DNA from: Nocardiopsis metallicus
GTDB lineage: Bacteria; Actinomycetota; Actinomycetes; Streptosporangiales; Streptosporangiaceae
Length of the DNA: 64,000 nt
Assembly (NCBI RefSeq): GCF_014201115.1
Contig: NZ_JACHDO010000001.1
Coordinates: 1,550,001-1,614,000, forward strand
Direction: 5' to 3'
The notes under the pieces are model-generated. The model made no database searches. It was not told the origin of the DNA and saw only the letters and a program-made list of their open reading frames with translations. Both the position numbers and the translations under genes were made by a program. Shown in pieces: positions 26,364 to 34,688 of this stretch (positions are counted from its first letter, which is position 1; each line of letters starts with the position of its first letter).

Positions 26364-27106
26364 GGGGTGGCTTTCTGGGGGGTGTGGCCCAGGTAGACCT
26401 CTTGGACGCGGGGGTCGTTCTGGACGGTGTGGACGTCGCCGTGGGTGAGGATGCGTCCTTCGTGGAGGACGGTGACCTGTCTGGCGTAGCGGCGTAGGAA
26501 GTCCATGTCGTGTTCGATGACGATGATGGTGTGGTCGGTGGCGATCTCGGTGAGCAGGTCGCCGGTGCGGGTGCGTTCTTGGGTGTTCATTCCGGCGACG
26601 GGTTCGTCTAGGAGGAGCAGGCGGGGTTGTTGGGCCAGGAGCATGGCGATTTCCAGCCATTGGCGTTGGCCGTGGGAGAGGGTGGCGGCCTTGGTGTGGG
26701 TGTGGGCTGTGAGTCCGACCCGGTCCAGGATGTGGGTGAGGGCTGGGGGCAGGGTGCGGCGTCGGCGTAGGAGCTGCCAGGGGTGGAGGCGGTGGGAGGC
26801 GGCCAGGTCGACGTTGTCGGCGACGGTGAGTTCGTCGAAGACGACGCTGGTTTGGAAGGTGCGGCCGATGCCGGCGCGGACGATGCGGTGTTCGGCTTTG
26901 CCGTTGAGGGTCTGGTTGTTGAAGGTGATGGTGCCTGAGGTGGGTCGGGTGCGCCCGGTGATGGCGTCGATGAGGGTGGTCTTGCCTGCGCCGTTGGGGC
27001 CGATGAGGAAGCGTAGTTCGCCTTCGGTCAGGGTGAGGTCGATGTGGTCCAGGGCGGTGAAGTCGCCGAAGGTGACGGTGAGGCCGTGGATGTGCAGCAG
27101 GCTCAT
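26360..27106 (-). CDS. urtD: Urea ABC transporter ATP-binding protein UrtD
   Basis: ATPase of the LivG/UrtD type, 248 aa from the ATG at 27106, overlapping the urtC stop. Walker A is GPNGAGKTT, the Q-loop region has GIGRTFQTSVVFDELTV, the signature is ATLSHGQRQWLEIAM and Walker B is LLLLDEPVAGM. The conserved His is in IVIEHDMDF. The SHGQ signature with QWLEI is typical of UrtD. Forms the ATPase pair with UrtE. Confidence 0.9.
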   Translation of the reverse strand: MSLLHIHGLTVTFGDFTALDHIDLTLTEGELRFLIGPNGAGKTTLIDAITGRTRPTSGTITFNNQTLNGKAEHRIVRAGIGRTFQTSVVFDELTVADNVDLAASHRLHPWQLLRRRRTLPPALTHILDRVGLTAHTHTKAATLSHGQRQWLEIAMLLAQQPRLLLLDEPVAGMNTQERTRTGDLLTEIATDHTIIVIEHDMDFLRRYARQVTVLHEGRILTHGDVHTVQNDPRVQEVYLGHTPQKATP

Positions 27107-28242
27107 GGGGTGCTCCCGGTGGTGGTCTGCTGGGGTGAGCGGTCGCGGGTGCGTTGGCGGCGGGTGTGCAGGGCGTCGCTGATCTGTTGGGTGAGTCCGG
27201 CCAGGCCTTGGGGTGCCAGGGCGATGACGATGATGAACAGGGCGCCTTGGAGGTAGGTCCAGCCGCTGGCGAAGTTTTCGGAGAAGGTGGTTTGGGCGGC
27301 GTTGACGAGGATGGCGCCCAGGGCGGCTCCGGCCAGGGAGTAGCGGCCGCCGATGGCTACGGCCAGGACCATCATGATCGAGGGGATGACGCCGATGAGG
27401 GAGGGGGAGATGATGCCCATGATGGGGACGAAGAGTGCTCCGCCTAGGCCTGCGGCCATGGCGGAGAGGGCGTAGGCGAGGGTTTTGGCCCAGGTGGGGT
27501 CGTATCCCAGGTAGCGGACGCGGTCTTCGCCGTCGCGGATGGCGATGAGGAGTTGTCCGTAGCGGCTGCGGGTGATGTGGCGGAAGAGCAGGTAGACGCC
27601 GGCCAGGGTGAGGACGGTGATGGCGTACAGGGTGGTTTGGGCGGTGGGGGTGTAGAGGCTGTGTCCGGCGAAGACGGGGAAGTCGGTGAGGCCGTTGGAG
27701 CCGCCGGTGAGGTGTTGTTGGCCGATGAGGAGGATGACGAAGGCGGCGGCCAGGGCCTGGTTGAGGATGGCGAAGTAGGCGCCGCGTACGCGTTGGCGGA
27801 AGACGGACCAGCCCAGGAGCGCGGCGAGGGTTGCGGGTATGAGGATGGCGGCCAGCACGGCCACGGTGGGGCTGGTGAAGGGTTGCCAGAACCAGGGGAG
27901 TTCGGTGAGCCCGGACCAGACCATGAATGGGGGGAGGCCGCTGGGGTTGAGGGGGTCTTGTTCGGCGCGGGCCAGGGTCAGGTGCATGGCCATGGCGTAG
28001 GCGCCCAGTCCGAAGTAGACGCCGTGGCCCAGGGTGAGCATGCCGCCGCGGCCCCAGGCCAGGGCGATGCCTAGGGCGACGATGGCGTAGCACAGGTATT
28101 GGGCGAGCAGGTTGAGGCGGAAGGGTTCCAGTACCAGGGGTGCCACGAGCAGGGCGGCGGCCAGTAGGGCTGCGAAGGTGGCGGGGCCGCGCAGGCGGGT
28201 GAGCAGGGTGGGTGCGGTTTCGGTGGCGGTGGTGGGGGTCAT
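27103..28242 (-). CDS. urtC: Urea ABC transporter permease UrtC
   Basis: LivM-type membrane permease, 379 aa from the ATG at 28242 overlapping the urtB stop. The family block ALGIALAWGRGGMLTLGHGVYF, carrying the conserved GHG turn, lies near residue 60-80. The second half has RYGQLLIAIRDGEDRVRYLG, the coupling helix that contacts the ATPases. About ten helices. A much longer open frame upstream is a shadow over urtB. Confidence 0.9.
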   Translation of the reverse strand: MTPTTATETAPTLLTRLRGPATFAALLAAALLVAPLVLEPFRLNLLAQYLCYAIVALGIALAWGRGGMLTLGHGVYFGLGAYAMAMHLTLARAEQDPLNPSGLPPFMVWSGLTELPWFWQPFTSPTVAVLAAILIPATLAALLGWSVFRQRVRGAYFAILNQALAAAFVILLIGQQHLTGGSNGLTDFPVFAGHSLYTPTAQTTLYAITVLTLAGVYLLFRHITRSRYGQLLIAIRDGEDRVRYLGYDPTWAKTLAYALSAMAAGLGGALFVPIMGIISPSLIGVIPSIMMVLAVAIGGRYSLAGAALGAILVNAAQTTFSENFASGWTYLQGALFIIVIALAPQGLAGLTQQISDALHTRRQRTRDRSPQQTTTGSTP

Positions 28243-29129
28243 GTGAGGGCCCTGGTCTTGACGGTGAACAGTCCCTGGGGGCGGGCCTGGAGGAAGGCGA
28301 CGATGGTGGCGAAGACGATGAGTTTGGCCAGGGAGGCGTCGGCCCAGGCTTCGACGGTGGCGTTGAGGATTCCCAGGGCGAAGGCGGCCAGGATGGTGCC
28401 GCGTAGTTGGCCCAGGCCGCCCACGACCACCACCAGGAAGGCGTCGACGATGTAGTTGGTGCCCAGGGTGGGTCCGGTGGGGCCGATGAGGGTGAGGGCG
28501 ACTCCGGCGATGCCGGCTAGGCCGGAGCCGATGAAGAAGGTGGTGGCGTCGACTTTGCGGGTGTTGATGCCGCTGATGGCGGCCAGGTCGCGGTTGTGGA
28601 TGACCGCGCGCATCTGTCGGCCTTGGCGGGAGCGGTTGAGGTAGTAGGCGATGGCTGCCACGCACACGAGGGCCAGGGTGAGGATGAACAGGCGTGAGTA
28701 GTGGATGCGGATGCCGTCGGCCAGGGTGATGCCGCTGGTGAGCCAGGCGGGTGCAGGGACGTCGACGTTGGGTGCGCCGAAGGTGTCGCGGGCGGCTTGT
28801 TGGAGGATCATGCCGATGCCGAAGGTGAGGAGCAGGGTGTCCAGGGGGCGTCCGTAGAAGTGGCGGATGAGGCCGAGTTCGAGGAGCCAGCCCAGGGTTC
28901 CGGTGACGGTGAAGGCGACGGGGAGGGCGATCAGGAGTGAGTAGGCGGGGTTGAGGCCGACCCAGGCGTGCAGGACGTAGGCGGTGTAGGCGCCGATCAT
29001 GATGAGTTCGCCGTGGGCCATGTTGATGACGCCCATTTGGCCGAAGGTGAAGTTCAGGCCCAGGGCGGCTAGGAGGAGGACGGCGCCGATGGCCAGGCCG
29101 GTGGGGAGTTGGCTGATGATGGCGTCCAT
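28239..29129 (-). CDS. urtB: Urea ABC transporter permease UrtB
   Basis: LivH-type permease, 296 aa. The start region GLNFTFGQMGVINMAHGELI is the family signature. The coupling helix is RQGRQMRAVIHNRDLAAISG, followed by ATTFFIGSGLAGIAG. Its stop overlaps the urtC start. A 177-bp gap separates it from urtA upstream, as often seen behind a highly expressed binding-protein gene. Confidence 0.9.
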   Translation of the reverse strand: MDAIISQLPTGLAIGAVLLLAALGLNFTFGQMGVINMAHGELIMIGAYTAYVLHAWVGLNPAYSLLIALPVAFTVTGTLGWLLELGLIRHFYGRPLDTLLLTFGIGMILQQAARDTFGAPNVDVPAPAWLTSGITLADGIRIHYSRLFILTLALVCVAAIAYYLNRSRQGRQMRAVIHNRDLAAISGINTRKVDATTFFIGSGLAGIAGVALTLIGPTGPTLGTNYIVDAFLVVVVGGLGQLRGTILAAFALGILNATVEAWADASLAKLIVFATIVAFLQARPQGLFTVKTRALT

Positions 29130-29306
29130 CGCTGCTCCTTTCTGTGTGGGTGGGGGCTGCGCGGTGGCGGGTGCGGCCGGCTCCTGTGCGGGGTGGCTGC
29201 GGGCAGGCGTGTGTGGGGTGGGGTGCCTGGGGTTGGTGGGTCGTGTGCGGGTGGGATCGGCCGCACCCGTGCTGTCGGGGTGTTGCTGGGGTGGGTGTGC
29301 GCGCTT

Positions 29307-30530
29307 TCAGCCGGTAAGGTCGGCGGCCCAGTCGTAGCCCTCGAGGTAGGGGTCGGGGACGATGGGGTCGGGGGAGGCCCAGATCTCGTCGATCAGCCCC
29401 TGGTCGTTGACTTGGCCGATGCGGGCGGTCTTGACCACGTGCTGGGTTTGGCCGTCCACCGTGATGGGGCCCTCGGGGGCGTCGATGCTGATGCCCTCCA
29501 GTGCGGCGCGCACGTGGTCGACCTCGAAGCTGTCTGCGGCTTCCACGGCTTCCTTCCACAGGTAGACGCCGTTGTAGGCCGACTGCATGGGGTCGGAGGT
29601 GACGCGGTCGGCGCCGTAGGTGTCGGTGAAGGCCTGTACGAAACCGGTGTTGGTGTCGGTTTCGGTGGTCTGGTAGTAGTTCCAGGCCGTGAGGTGACCG
29701 GCGATGTTGGCGGCGCCGATGCCCTCGACTTCTTCTTCGGCGACGCTGACGCTGAGTACGGGGACGTCGTCGGGCTCGACTCCGGCTGAGCGCAGCTGTT
29801 GGAAGAAGCTGACGTTGGAGTCGCCGTTGAGGGTGTTGAAGACCGCGTCGGGCTGGGTGCGGGCGATGTCGTTGGTGATGGTGGAGTACTCGGTGTGGCC
29901 CAGGGGGGTGTATTCCTCGGCGGTGATCTGCATGTCGTGGTGGTCGGCGTAGGCGGTGATGATCTGGTTGGCGGTGCGGGGGAAGACGTAGTCGGAGCCG
30001 ACGAGGTAGATGCTGGTGTGGCCTTCTTCGCGCAGGTAGTCCAGGGCGGGGATGATCTGCTGGTTGGTGGTGGCGCCGGTGTAGACGATGTTGTCGCTGG
30101 CTTCGAGGCCTTCGTACTGGACGGGGTAGAACAGCAGGCCGTTGTTGCGTTCGAAGACGGGCAGCATGGCTTTGCGGGAGGCGGAGGTCCAGCCGCCGAA
30201 GACCGCGACGGCGTTGTCGGACTGGAGGAGTTTTTGGGCGCGTTCGGCGAAGGTGGCCTCGTCGGAGGCGCCGTCTTCGAGGACGGGTTGGATCTGGCGG
30301 CCCAGGACGCCGCCGTTGGTGTTGATCTCGTCGATGGCCAGCTGGACGGAGTCGCGGACGGTCACTTCGCTGATGGCCATGGTGCCGGACAGGGAGTGGA
30401 GCATGCCCACGGTGACGGTGTCGTCGTCGGCCCCGGCGGTTTGGCTGCCTGTGCAGGCGGTGGCGGCCAGGGTGAGGGCCAGGGCGGCGGCCAGGGTTTG
30501 GGGTAGGGCGCTCGGGCGGGAGCGGGCCAT
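29307..30530 (-). CDS. urtA: Urea ABC transporter substrate-binding lipoprotein UrtA
   Basis: Binding protein of the urea importer, 407 aa. The ATG at 30530 has AAGGAGG 5-6 bp ahead and was preferred to the GTG at 30536. The signal peptide ends in the lipobox LAATAC. UrtA signatures are very clear: [29 protein letters not shown] and [13 protein letters not shown]. It heads the operon urtABCDE. No urease gene is in the window, so how the urea or amide is used cannot be seen. Nitrogen control is expected for the family but no convincing operator was found. Confidence 0.92.
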   Translation of the reverse strand: MARSRPSALPQTLAAALALTLAATACTGSQTAGADDDTVTVGMLHSLSGTMAISEVTVRDSVQLAIDEINTNGGVLGRQIQPVLEDGASDEATFAERAQKLLQSDNAVAVFGGWTSASRKAMLPVFERNNGLLFYPVQYEGLEASDNIVYTGATTNQQIIPALDYLREEGHTSIYLVGSDYVFPRTANQIITAYADHHDMQITAEEYTPLGHTEYSTITNDIARTQPDAVFNTLNGDSNVSFFQQLRSAGVEPDDVPVLSVSVAEEEVEGIGAANIAGHLTAWNYYQTTETDTNTGFVQAFTDTYGADRVTSDPMQSAYNGVYLWKEAVEAADSFEVDHVRAALEGISIDAPEGPITVDGQTQHVVKTARIGQVNDQGLIDEIWASPDPIVPDPYLEGYDWAADLTG

Positions 30531-30644
30531 GCCCACCTCCTTGGGTCGGGTGCTGTTCGGGGGTGCACCTAGGAGGCTGGGGGCGGGGTGTTTCGCGTGG
30601 CGTGCCCGACCGTTACGTATACATGTCGGTATCCGGTGTGTGGG

Positions 30645-30833
30645 TTAAATCCCGTCTGTGTCAGGGGTGGGGCGGTGGGTGGCGGCCAGGTGGTGGTGGC
30701 CGTTGCCCGCGCAGTGGGGGCAGGGGCGCGGGATGAGGGTCTGGGCTGGTGGGAGGTGTCGGGGCGTGTAGGGCAGGATCTGGATCTGTGTGCCGCTGCC
30801 CAGACAGCCTCGGCACAGGGCGCGGATGAGCAT
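30645..30833 (-). CDS. Small protein with DnaJ-type CxxCxGxG motifs
   Basis: 62-aa frame between urtA and the DUF3626 gene. It carries CRGCLGSG near the N-terminus and CPHCAGNGHHH near residue 38, the paired CxxCxGxG pattern of DnaJ central zinc domains in a reduced form, suggesting one zinc site. No strong ribosome-binding site was seen, so expression is uncertain; it could share the region that drives urtA. Function unknown. Confidence 0.45.
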   Translation of the reverse strand: MLIRALCRGCLGSGTQIQILPYTPRHLPPAQTLIPRPCPHCAGNGHHHLAATHRPTPDTDGI

Positions 30834-31034
30834 GGGGGCAGGGTACGGGTGTGGGGTGGGTGGTGGGGGTGGATCGGGTGAGGTTGGCGGGGTTGATGGG
30901 TGGTGGGGTGTGGTCGAGGTCTGGCTGGTGCGCCCCCCGCAGGGCTGGGGGAGTGGTTGGGGCCGGGCTTCGGGCACGGGGCGGGGTGGAAAACGGGTGG
31001 GTTCGGGTCCGGGTGGTGGTGCAGGATCGGGGCC

Positions 31035-31931
31035 ATGCACGAGTTGAGCGCACACGGGTGCGGGTGCGGTGGCAGCTGTGACGGGGCCCGGGGGCAGCTG
31101 GCGGCCCAACGGGCGCTGGAGTGGGTGCGCAGGCGTTCTTGGGGCGGCGGGTTCGAGTCCGGGTGGTCGGTGACGCTGAACTTCCACCCCGACCGGCGGG
31201 TGGGTGGGCACACCGTGGTCGAGCGCATGGCCCTGGAGGGTGTGTACCGGTCCCAGTTCGTGACCGGGATCAGCAACGGCGGGTTGACCGCGTTCCAGGG
31301 CGGGGACCGGTGGCGGTGGGAGAGCCGCATGTTCGGTGGGGCCTATGACCGGGCTCCGGTGTGTTCTCGGCCGGTGTACGGGGCTTTGGACTGGGCGGGC
31401 AGCCAGGTGGGTGCGGCGCCCCGGTTCGGGTCGTGTTTCTTCCGGTTGGGGCCGCAGGTGGCCCGGCGCAGCACGTTCTGTTACCCCGACAGCACTTTCG
31501 AGCCCTGTGATTTTGGGGTGGGTGAGCGCATGGGGCTGGTGGAACTGGCCCGCGGGGCGGTCAAGGGTGGTGCGGGCCGGGACGTCCTGGATGAGTACGT
31601 GGAGGCTCAGGTGCACGGGCCCGTCCGCTGGGGCGTGGACGTGGACGAGTTGGTGCTGGATCCGAGTTTTCGCGGTACTGCGGTGGAGGAGGCCGCTCGG
31701 GGGTTGGGGTGTGCGCTGTCCTGGCACGGGGGTTTTCGGTTGTCGGTGGGGGAGTTGCGGCGTCATCCCACCTATCGGGGGCGGGAGTTCGTGGAGCTGG
31801 GGGAGCGGTTGGCGGTGGGTGGGTGGTTGACGCCGAAGGTCTTGGGTGATGCGGCGCGCTCGGGGGAGTGGGGTTCGCAGTCGTTGAAGCGGGTGTGGCA
31901 CTACGTGGCCAGGTTCGGTGCCCCGGGGTGA
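31035..31931 (+). CDS. DUF3626 domain protein
   Basis: 298-aa protein matching the DUF3626 family. The central block is diagnostic: VTLNFHPDR, then YRSQFVTGISNGGLTAFQGG, RMFGGAYD, YGALDW and APRFGSCFFRL. The N-terminus is rich in Cys/Gly (HGCGCGGSC). The ATG at 31035 is the first Met after the upstream non-coding stretch. Families of this kind occur widely in actinobacteria and some are linked to toxin-like contexts, but no function is known. It converges on the TetR gene. Confidence 0.8.
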   Translation: MHELSAHGCGCGGSCDGARGQLAAQRALEWVRRRSWGGGFESGWSVTLNFHPDRRVGGHTVVERMALEGVYRSQFVTGISNGGLTAFQGGDRWRWESRMFGGAYDRAPVCSRPVYGALDWAGSQVGAAPRFGSCFFRLGPQVARRSTFCYPDSTFEPCDFGVGERMGLVELARGAVKGGAGRDVLDEYVEAQVHGPVRWGVDVDELVLDPSFRGTAVEEAARGLGCALSWHGGFRLSVGELRRHPTYRGREFVELGERLAVGGWLTPKVLGDAARSGEWGSQSLKRVWHYVARFGAPG

Positions 31932-31964
31932 GCGGGGTGGGCTGGTTGGGTCCTGTTCGGTGTT

Positions 31965-32579
31965 TTAGGTGGGGTGGGTGAGCAGGGTGTTCAGGAGGCG
32001 TTGGCAGCGGTGGGTCATGTCCTGGGCGCTGTGTTCGGGGTGGGCCAGCCACCAGGTGACGGCGGTGGTGACGGTGGAGAACCACACCTGGGTGAGGAGG
32101 TCGTGGTCGTGGGGGTCGTGGTCGCCGTGGTGGTTGAGGATTTGGCTGATGCCGGTGGCGCCCAGGGCGTTGAGGCGTTGGCGGTAGTGCTGTGCGGTGG
32201 TGGTGGGGGTACCGGGCGGCAGGGTGGGGTCGTAGAGCACGGACCAGTCGTGGGGGCGTGGTTGCAGGGTGGTGAAGATGGCCTGGAGGGTGGCGGCGGC
32301 GCGGATGTGGGCGGGTGCGGGGAGTTGGGCGTCGGTGACGGCTTGGACCAGGGGTTTTCCGGCGCGGTGCAGGCAGGCTTGGGAGAGGCCTTCTTTGGAG
32401 TTGAAGTAGGCGTAGACCAGGGGTTTGGAGATGTCTGAGCGTTGGGCGATGGCGGCGACGGAGGCGGTGGCGTAGCCGTGGTGGGCGAACTCGTGGGCGG
32501 CGGCGTCCAGGATGAGTTGTTCGCGTTGGGCGCGGGGGACGCCCTTGGTTCCGGTGCGGTGGTTCTTGGTGGTGGCCAC
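31965..32579 (-). CDS. TetR-family transcriptional regulator
   Basis: TetR regulator of 204 aa with a GTG start at 32579. The helix-turn-helix runs from REQLILDAAAHEFAHHGYAT to SDISKPLVYAYFNSKEGL. The ligand domain is His/Thr-rich and not assignable. A 12-bp perfect inverted repeat starts 15 bp upstream and overlaps a promoter-like TTACCA-18-TAGACT on the minus strand. The -10 sits so close to the start codon that the mRNA may be leaderless. Autoregulation is strongly suggested. The plus-strand neighbour is convergent and the upstream minus-strand gene ends before the operator, so tetR may be the only local target. Confidence 0.88.
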   Translation of the reverse strand: MATTKNHRTGTKGVPRAQREQLILDAAAHEFAHHGYATASVAAIAQRSDISKPLVYAYFNSKEGLSQACLHRAGKPLVQAVTDAQLPAPAHIRAAATLQAIFTTLQPRPHDWSVLYDPTLPPGTPTTTAQHYRQRLNALGATGISQILNHHGDHDPHDHDLLTQVWFSTVTTAVTWWLAHPEHSAQDMTHRCQRLLNTLLTHPT

Positions 32580-32593
32580 GGGGGGAGTCTAGC

Positions 32594-32638
32594 CACCGAA
32601 TTGACTCACTGGTAACTTACCCGGAGGTCAATTCGGTG
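32594..32638. promoter_or_regulatory. Large perfect inverted repeat, TetR operator candidate
   Basis: Arms CACCGAATTGAC (32594-32605) and GTCAATTCGGTG (32627-32638) are perfect complements around a 21-bp spacer that contains ACTGGTAACTTACC. It covers the predicted tetR promoter. Either two dimers bind the two arms, or the spacer is the core site. Confidence 0.65.
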
Positions 32639-32720
32639 TCGTCGGGGTCGGGGTGCCGCCGGGGACCGGAACGTGCCGGGGTGGCGTGTGGCGGGCGGGT
32701 GCTCGTGGTGGGGCTGGGGG

Positions 32721-33278
32721 TCAGCCCTGGTGGGCCTCCCAGTTGCTTCGGGCCTGGTCCAGTTCGATGTCACGGCCCAGCGCGGGCAGCGCCAGGTAGG
32801 CGCTGGCCAGGGCCGCGCTCAGCAGCAGGACCCAGAAACCCAGGGCGTTCCACCACGGTGGCGACGGGGAGAGCAGTGGCAGGGCACAGGCCGCGAACGT
32901 CAGAGCTGTTGGTGGAACCCAGGCCCGTCCGGTGGGGGAGCCCTGGGCTGACCAGGTCATGGACACCATGAACGGGGTCATGGCGATGATTCCGCTGACC
33001 ATGGCCGCCCCGGCCATGGTCAGCGCCAGGGCGAGCAGGGGCCACAGCTCCAGCCACGGGCTCAGGGCCCACACCGTGGTGCTCGCCGCGACCACGGCGA
33101 TGGCCGCTCCCAGCACGATCAGGGGCAGGGGCAGCCCTCGGTTGCGCTGGTGAGGCGGGGAGTCGGGGGAGTTGGGGGAGTGCGCGCCGTCGGTCAGGGA
33201 GTGGAGGGCGTTCAGGGTGCGGCGCAGCGACAGCGTCGCGAGGAAGCGGTGCTGGCCGGTGTGCGGGCTCTGGTCCAT
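32721..33278 (-). CDS. Uncharacterised four-helix membrane protein
   Basis: 185 aa. A hydrophilic N-terminal 45 residues rich in Ser/Pro/His is followed by four hydrophobic segments: PLIVLGAAIAVVAAS, LLALALTMAGAAMVSGII, ALTFAACALPLL and ALGFWVLLLSAALAS. The C-terminus is short and cytosolic. No family recognised. It ends 82 bp before the TetR operator. Confidence 0.6.
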   Translation of the reverse strand: MDQSPHTGQHRFLATLSLRRTLNALHSLTDGAHSPNSPDSPPHQRNRGLPLPLIVLGAAIAVVAASTTVWALSPWLELWPLLALALTMAGAAMVSGIIAMTPFMVSMTWSAQGSPTGRAWVPPTALTFAACALPLLSPSPPWWNALGFWVLLLSAALASAYLALPALGRDIELDQARSNWEAHQG

Positions 33279-33479
33279 GACCTGTCGTCACCTGTCGTTG
33301 TTCTGCGGGCCCGGGGGTGGGACTGGTGTGTGGTGGGGCCGTGCGGGTGCTGTTTCGGGTTCGAGGGCTGTGCTCCCAGTCTAGGAGTGGTGCGGGTGCG
33401 GGTGGTGTTCGACTGATCGCGGGTGGGGCGTGGGGGTGTGTTGGTGGTTGAGGGGAGGCCTCCGAATGATCTACTTGAC

Positions 33480-33493
33480 ATAATGTGCATTAT
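33480..33493. promoter_or_regulatory. AT-rich palindrome, operator-like
   Basis: ATAATG-TG-CATTAT, perfect 6-bp arms, right after TTGACA (33475-33480). It stands out in otherwise GC-rich sequence. No gene start of confidence is adjacent. Confidence 0.35.
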
Positions 33494-34032
33494 CGGCGTT
33501 TCGGGAGGGCCTGTGGGGAAGGGGTTCTCGCGCTTTGGGCGGGTCGTGGTTGGTGTGTGAGGCGCCCCCGGGGCGTGTGGCTCGCCGGGGGCTGGCAGGC
33601 CAAGGGGCTCGCCGGTGTGCCTCTCGCAGGCGCGGCCGCGGTGTCGGAGGGGCTTGGTCTGGCGGGTCGGGTGTTGGCGGGCGGCGTCGGGTCGGCGTCG
33701 CTGCGCGGGTGATGTGCGTGTCCGCCGGCGATACCTGGGGTCCCCGGGGCCGAGCCTGTCCCGCCGGAGTCGCGAACGGCGGGGTCGGGTTCAGTGCCTG
33801 TGGGTGGCGTTTCTCGGGTCGTTGGTGCTCTGGCGCTCCTCGGGCCCCGGGGCTCCTCGGTCCTTGGCGGGCGGTCGATGCTCCCCCGGGGCGCGGGAAG
33901 CTGGGCTGTGGGAAGCCCGCGGGGCGCCCCCCAGGGTGTCTTTGGCGGGCTCGGGTGCTTTGGGCTGGGGTTTCCACCGGGGCTGGCGGGTGGGGGCCGG
34001 GCCCCTTCCGGGCGCTGGTGTCTCCATGTTTC

Positions 34033-34054
34033 ATGCATAAACGGTGTTATGCAT
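34033..34054. promoter_or_regulatory. AT-rich palindrome upstream of the phosphoketolase gene
   Basis: ATGCATAA-ACGGTG-TTATGCAT, perfect 8-bp arms, about 460 bp before the phosphoketolase start and followed by a T-rich stretch (CTTTTTGTGG). Could be an operator or a weak terminator on the plus strand. Confidence 0.4.
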
Positions 34055-34679
34055 CTTTTTGTGGTTGTTTGGCAACACATGACTGTTTTCTCATGCGGGT
34101 CTGGCCGCACCGGTGTCGTCCGCGCGGCGTGGACCCTCGCCCCGCGACCCCGGCGCACCCGCCCTTGAGTCGAACACCAGTTCGCGGAGACGGCCGTCGG
34201 GATGCGCGTCGAATGCCTGTACGCATCACACCGCTCCCCTGGAAACCGTCCGCTGGGACCACTCCCCTACCCGAGCCAGCACGAAGGGCCACGAACACCC
34301 CACGGCAATCACTGTGCGTAACAGCAACGCGGGCGCAGTGGCACCAAGACACGGGACCAATGGCCGTGAAAGGCCCGGGGGCGGGCGGTTACGGTGGCCT
34401 GGACCGGGTGTGCCCTCCCCCGGCCTGGTCCGCCACCTGGCCCAGGCCCGGTGCGGTCGGTCGGCCCCGCGGCGCATACGGGAACGTTCTCGGCCTAAGG
34501 AGAGTGGGCTCATGGCCCCGGACCGGTTGGACCAGACCGAACTGGAACTGCTGGACGCCTACTGGAGGGCGGCCAACTACCTGTCGGTGGGGCAGATCTA
34601 CCTGCTGGACAACCCCTTGCTACGCCAGCCCCTCCAACCCGAGCACATCAAGCCGCGCCTGCTCGGACACTGGGGCACC

Positions 34680-34688
34680 ACCCCGGGG
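34680..34688. repeat. Target-site duplication, left copy
   Basis: ACCCCGGGG at 34680-34688 is repeated at 36038-36046. In the uninterrupted phosphoketolase gene the sequence would occur once, encoding part of TTPG. The length of 8-9 bp fits the IS256 family. Confidence 0.85.

Larger units (their letters stand above)
33279..34511. other. 1.2-kb region without an assignable gene, upstream of the phosphoketolase gene
   Basis: Several open frames of 140-390 codons exist on both strands, but all are Pro/Arg/Gly/Ala-rich with no domain, as expected from random frames in high-GC DNA. The stretch holds two AT-rich palindromes (33480-33493 and 34033-34054) that bracket a GC-rich 540-bp block. The last part, with AAGGAGAG at about 34496, belongs to the phosphoketolase leader. 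Confidence 0.4.

Noticed and set aside
30531-30640. Possible GlnR box upstream of urtA
   Set aside because: GTAAC and GAAAC occur 22 bp apart on the minus strand, but the intermediate half-sites do not match; too weak to call.
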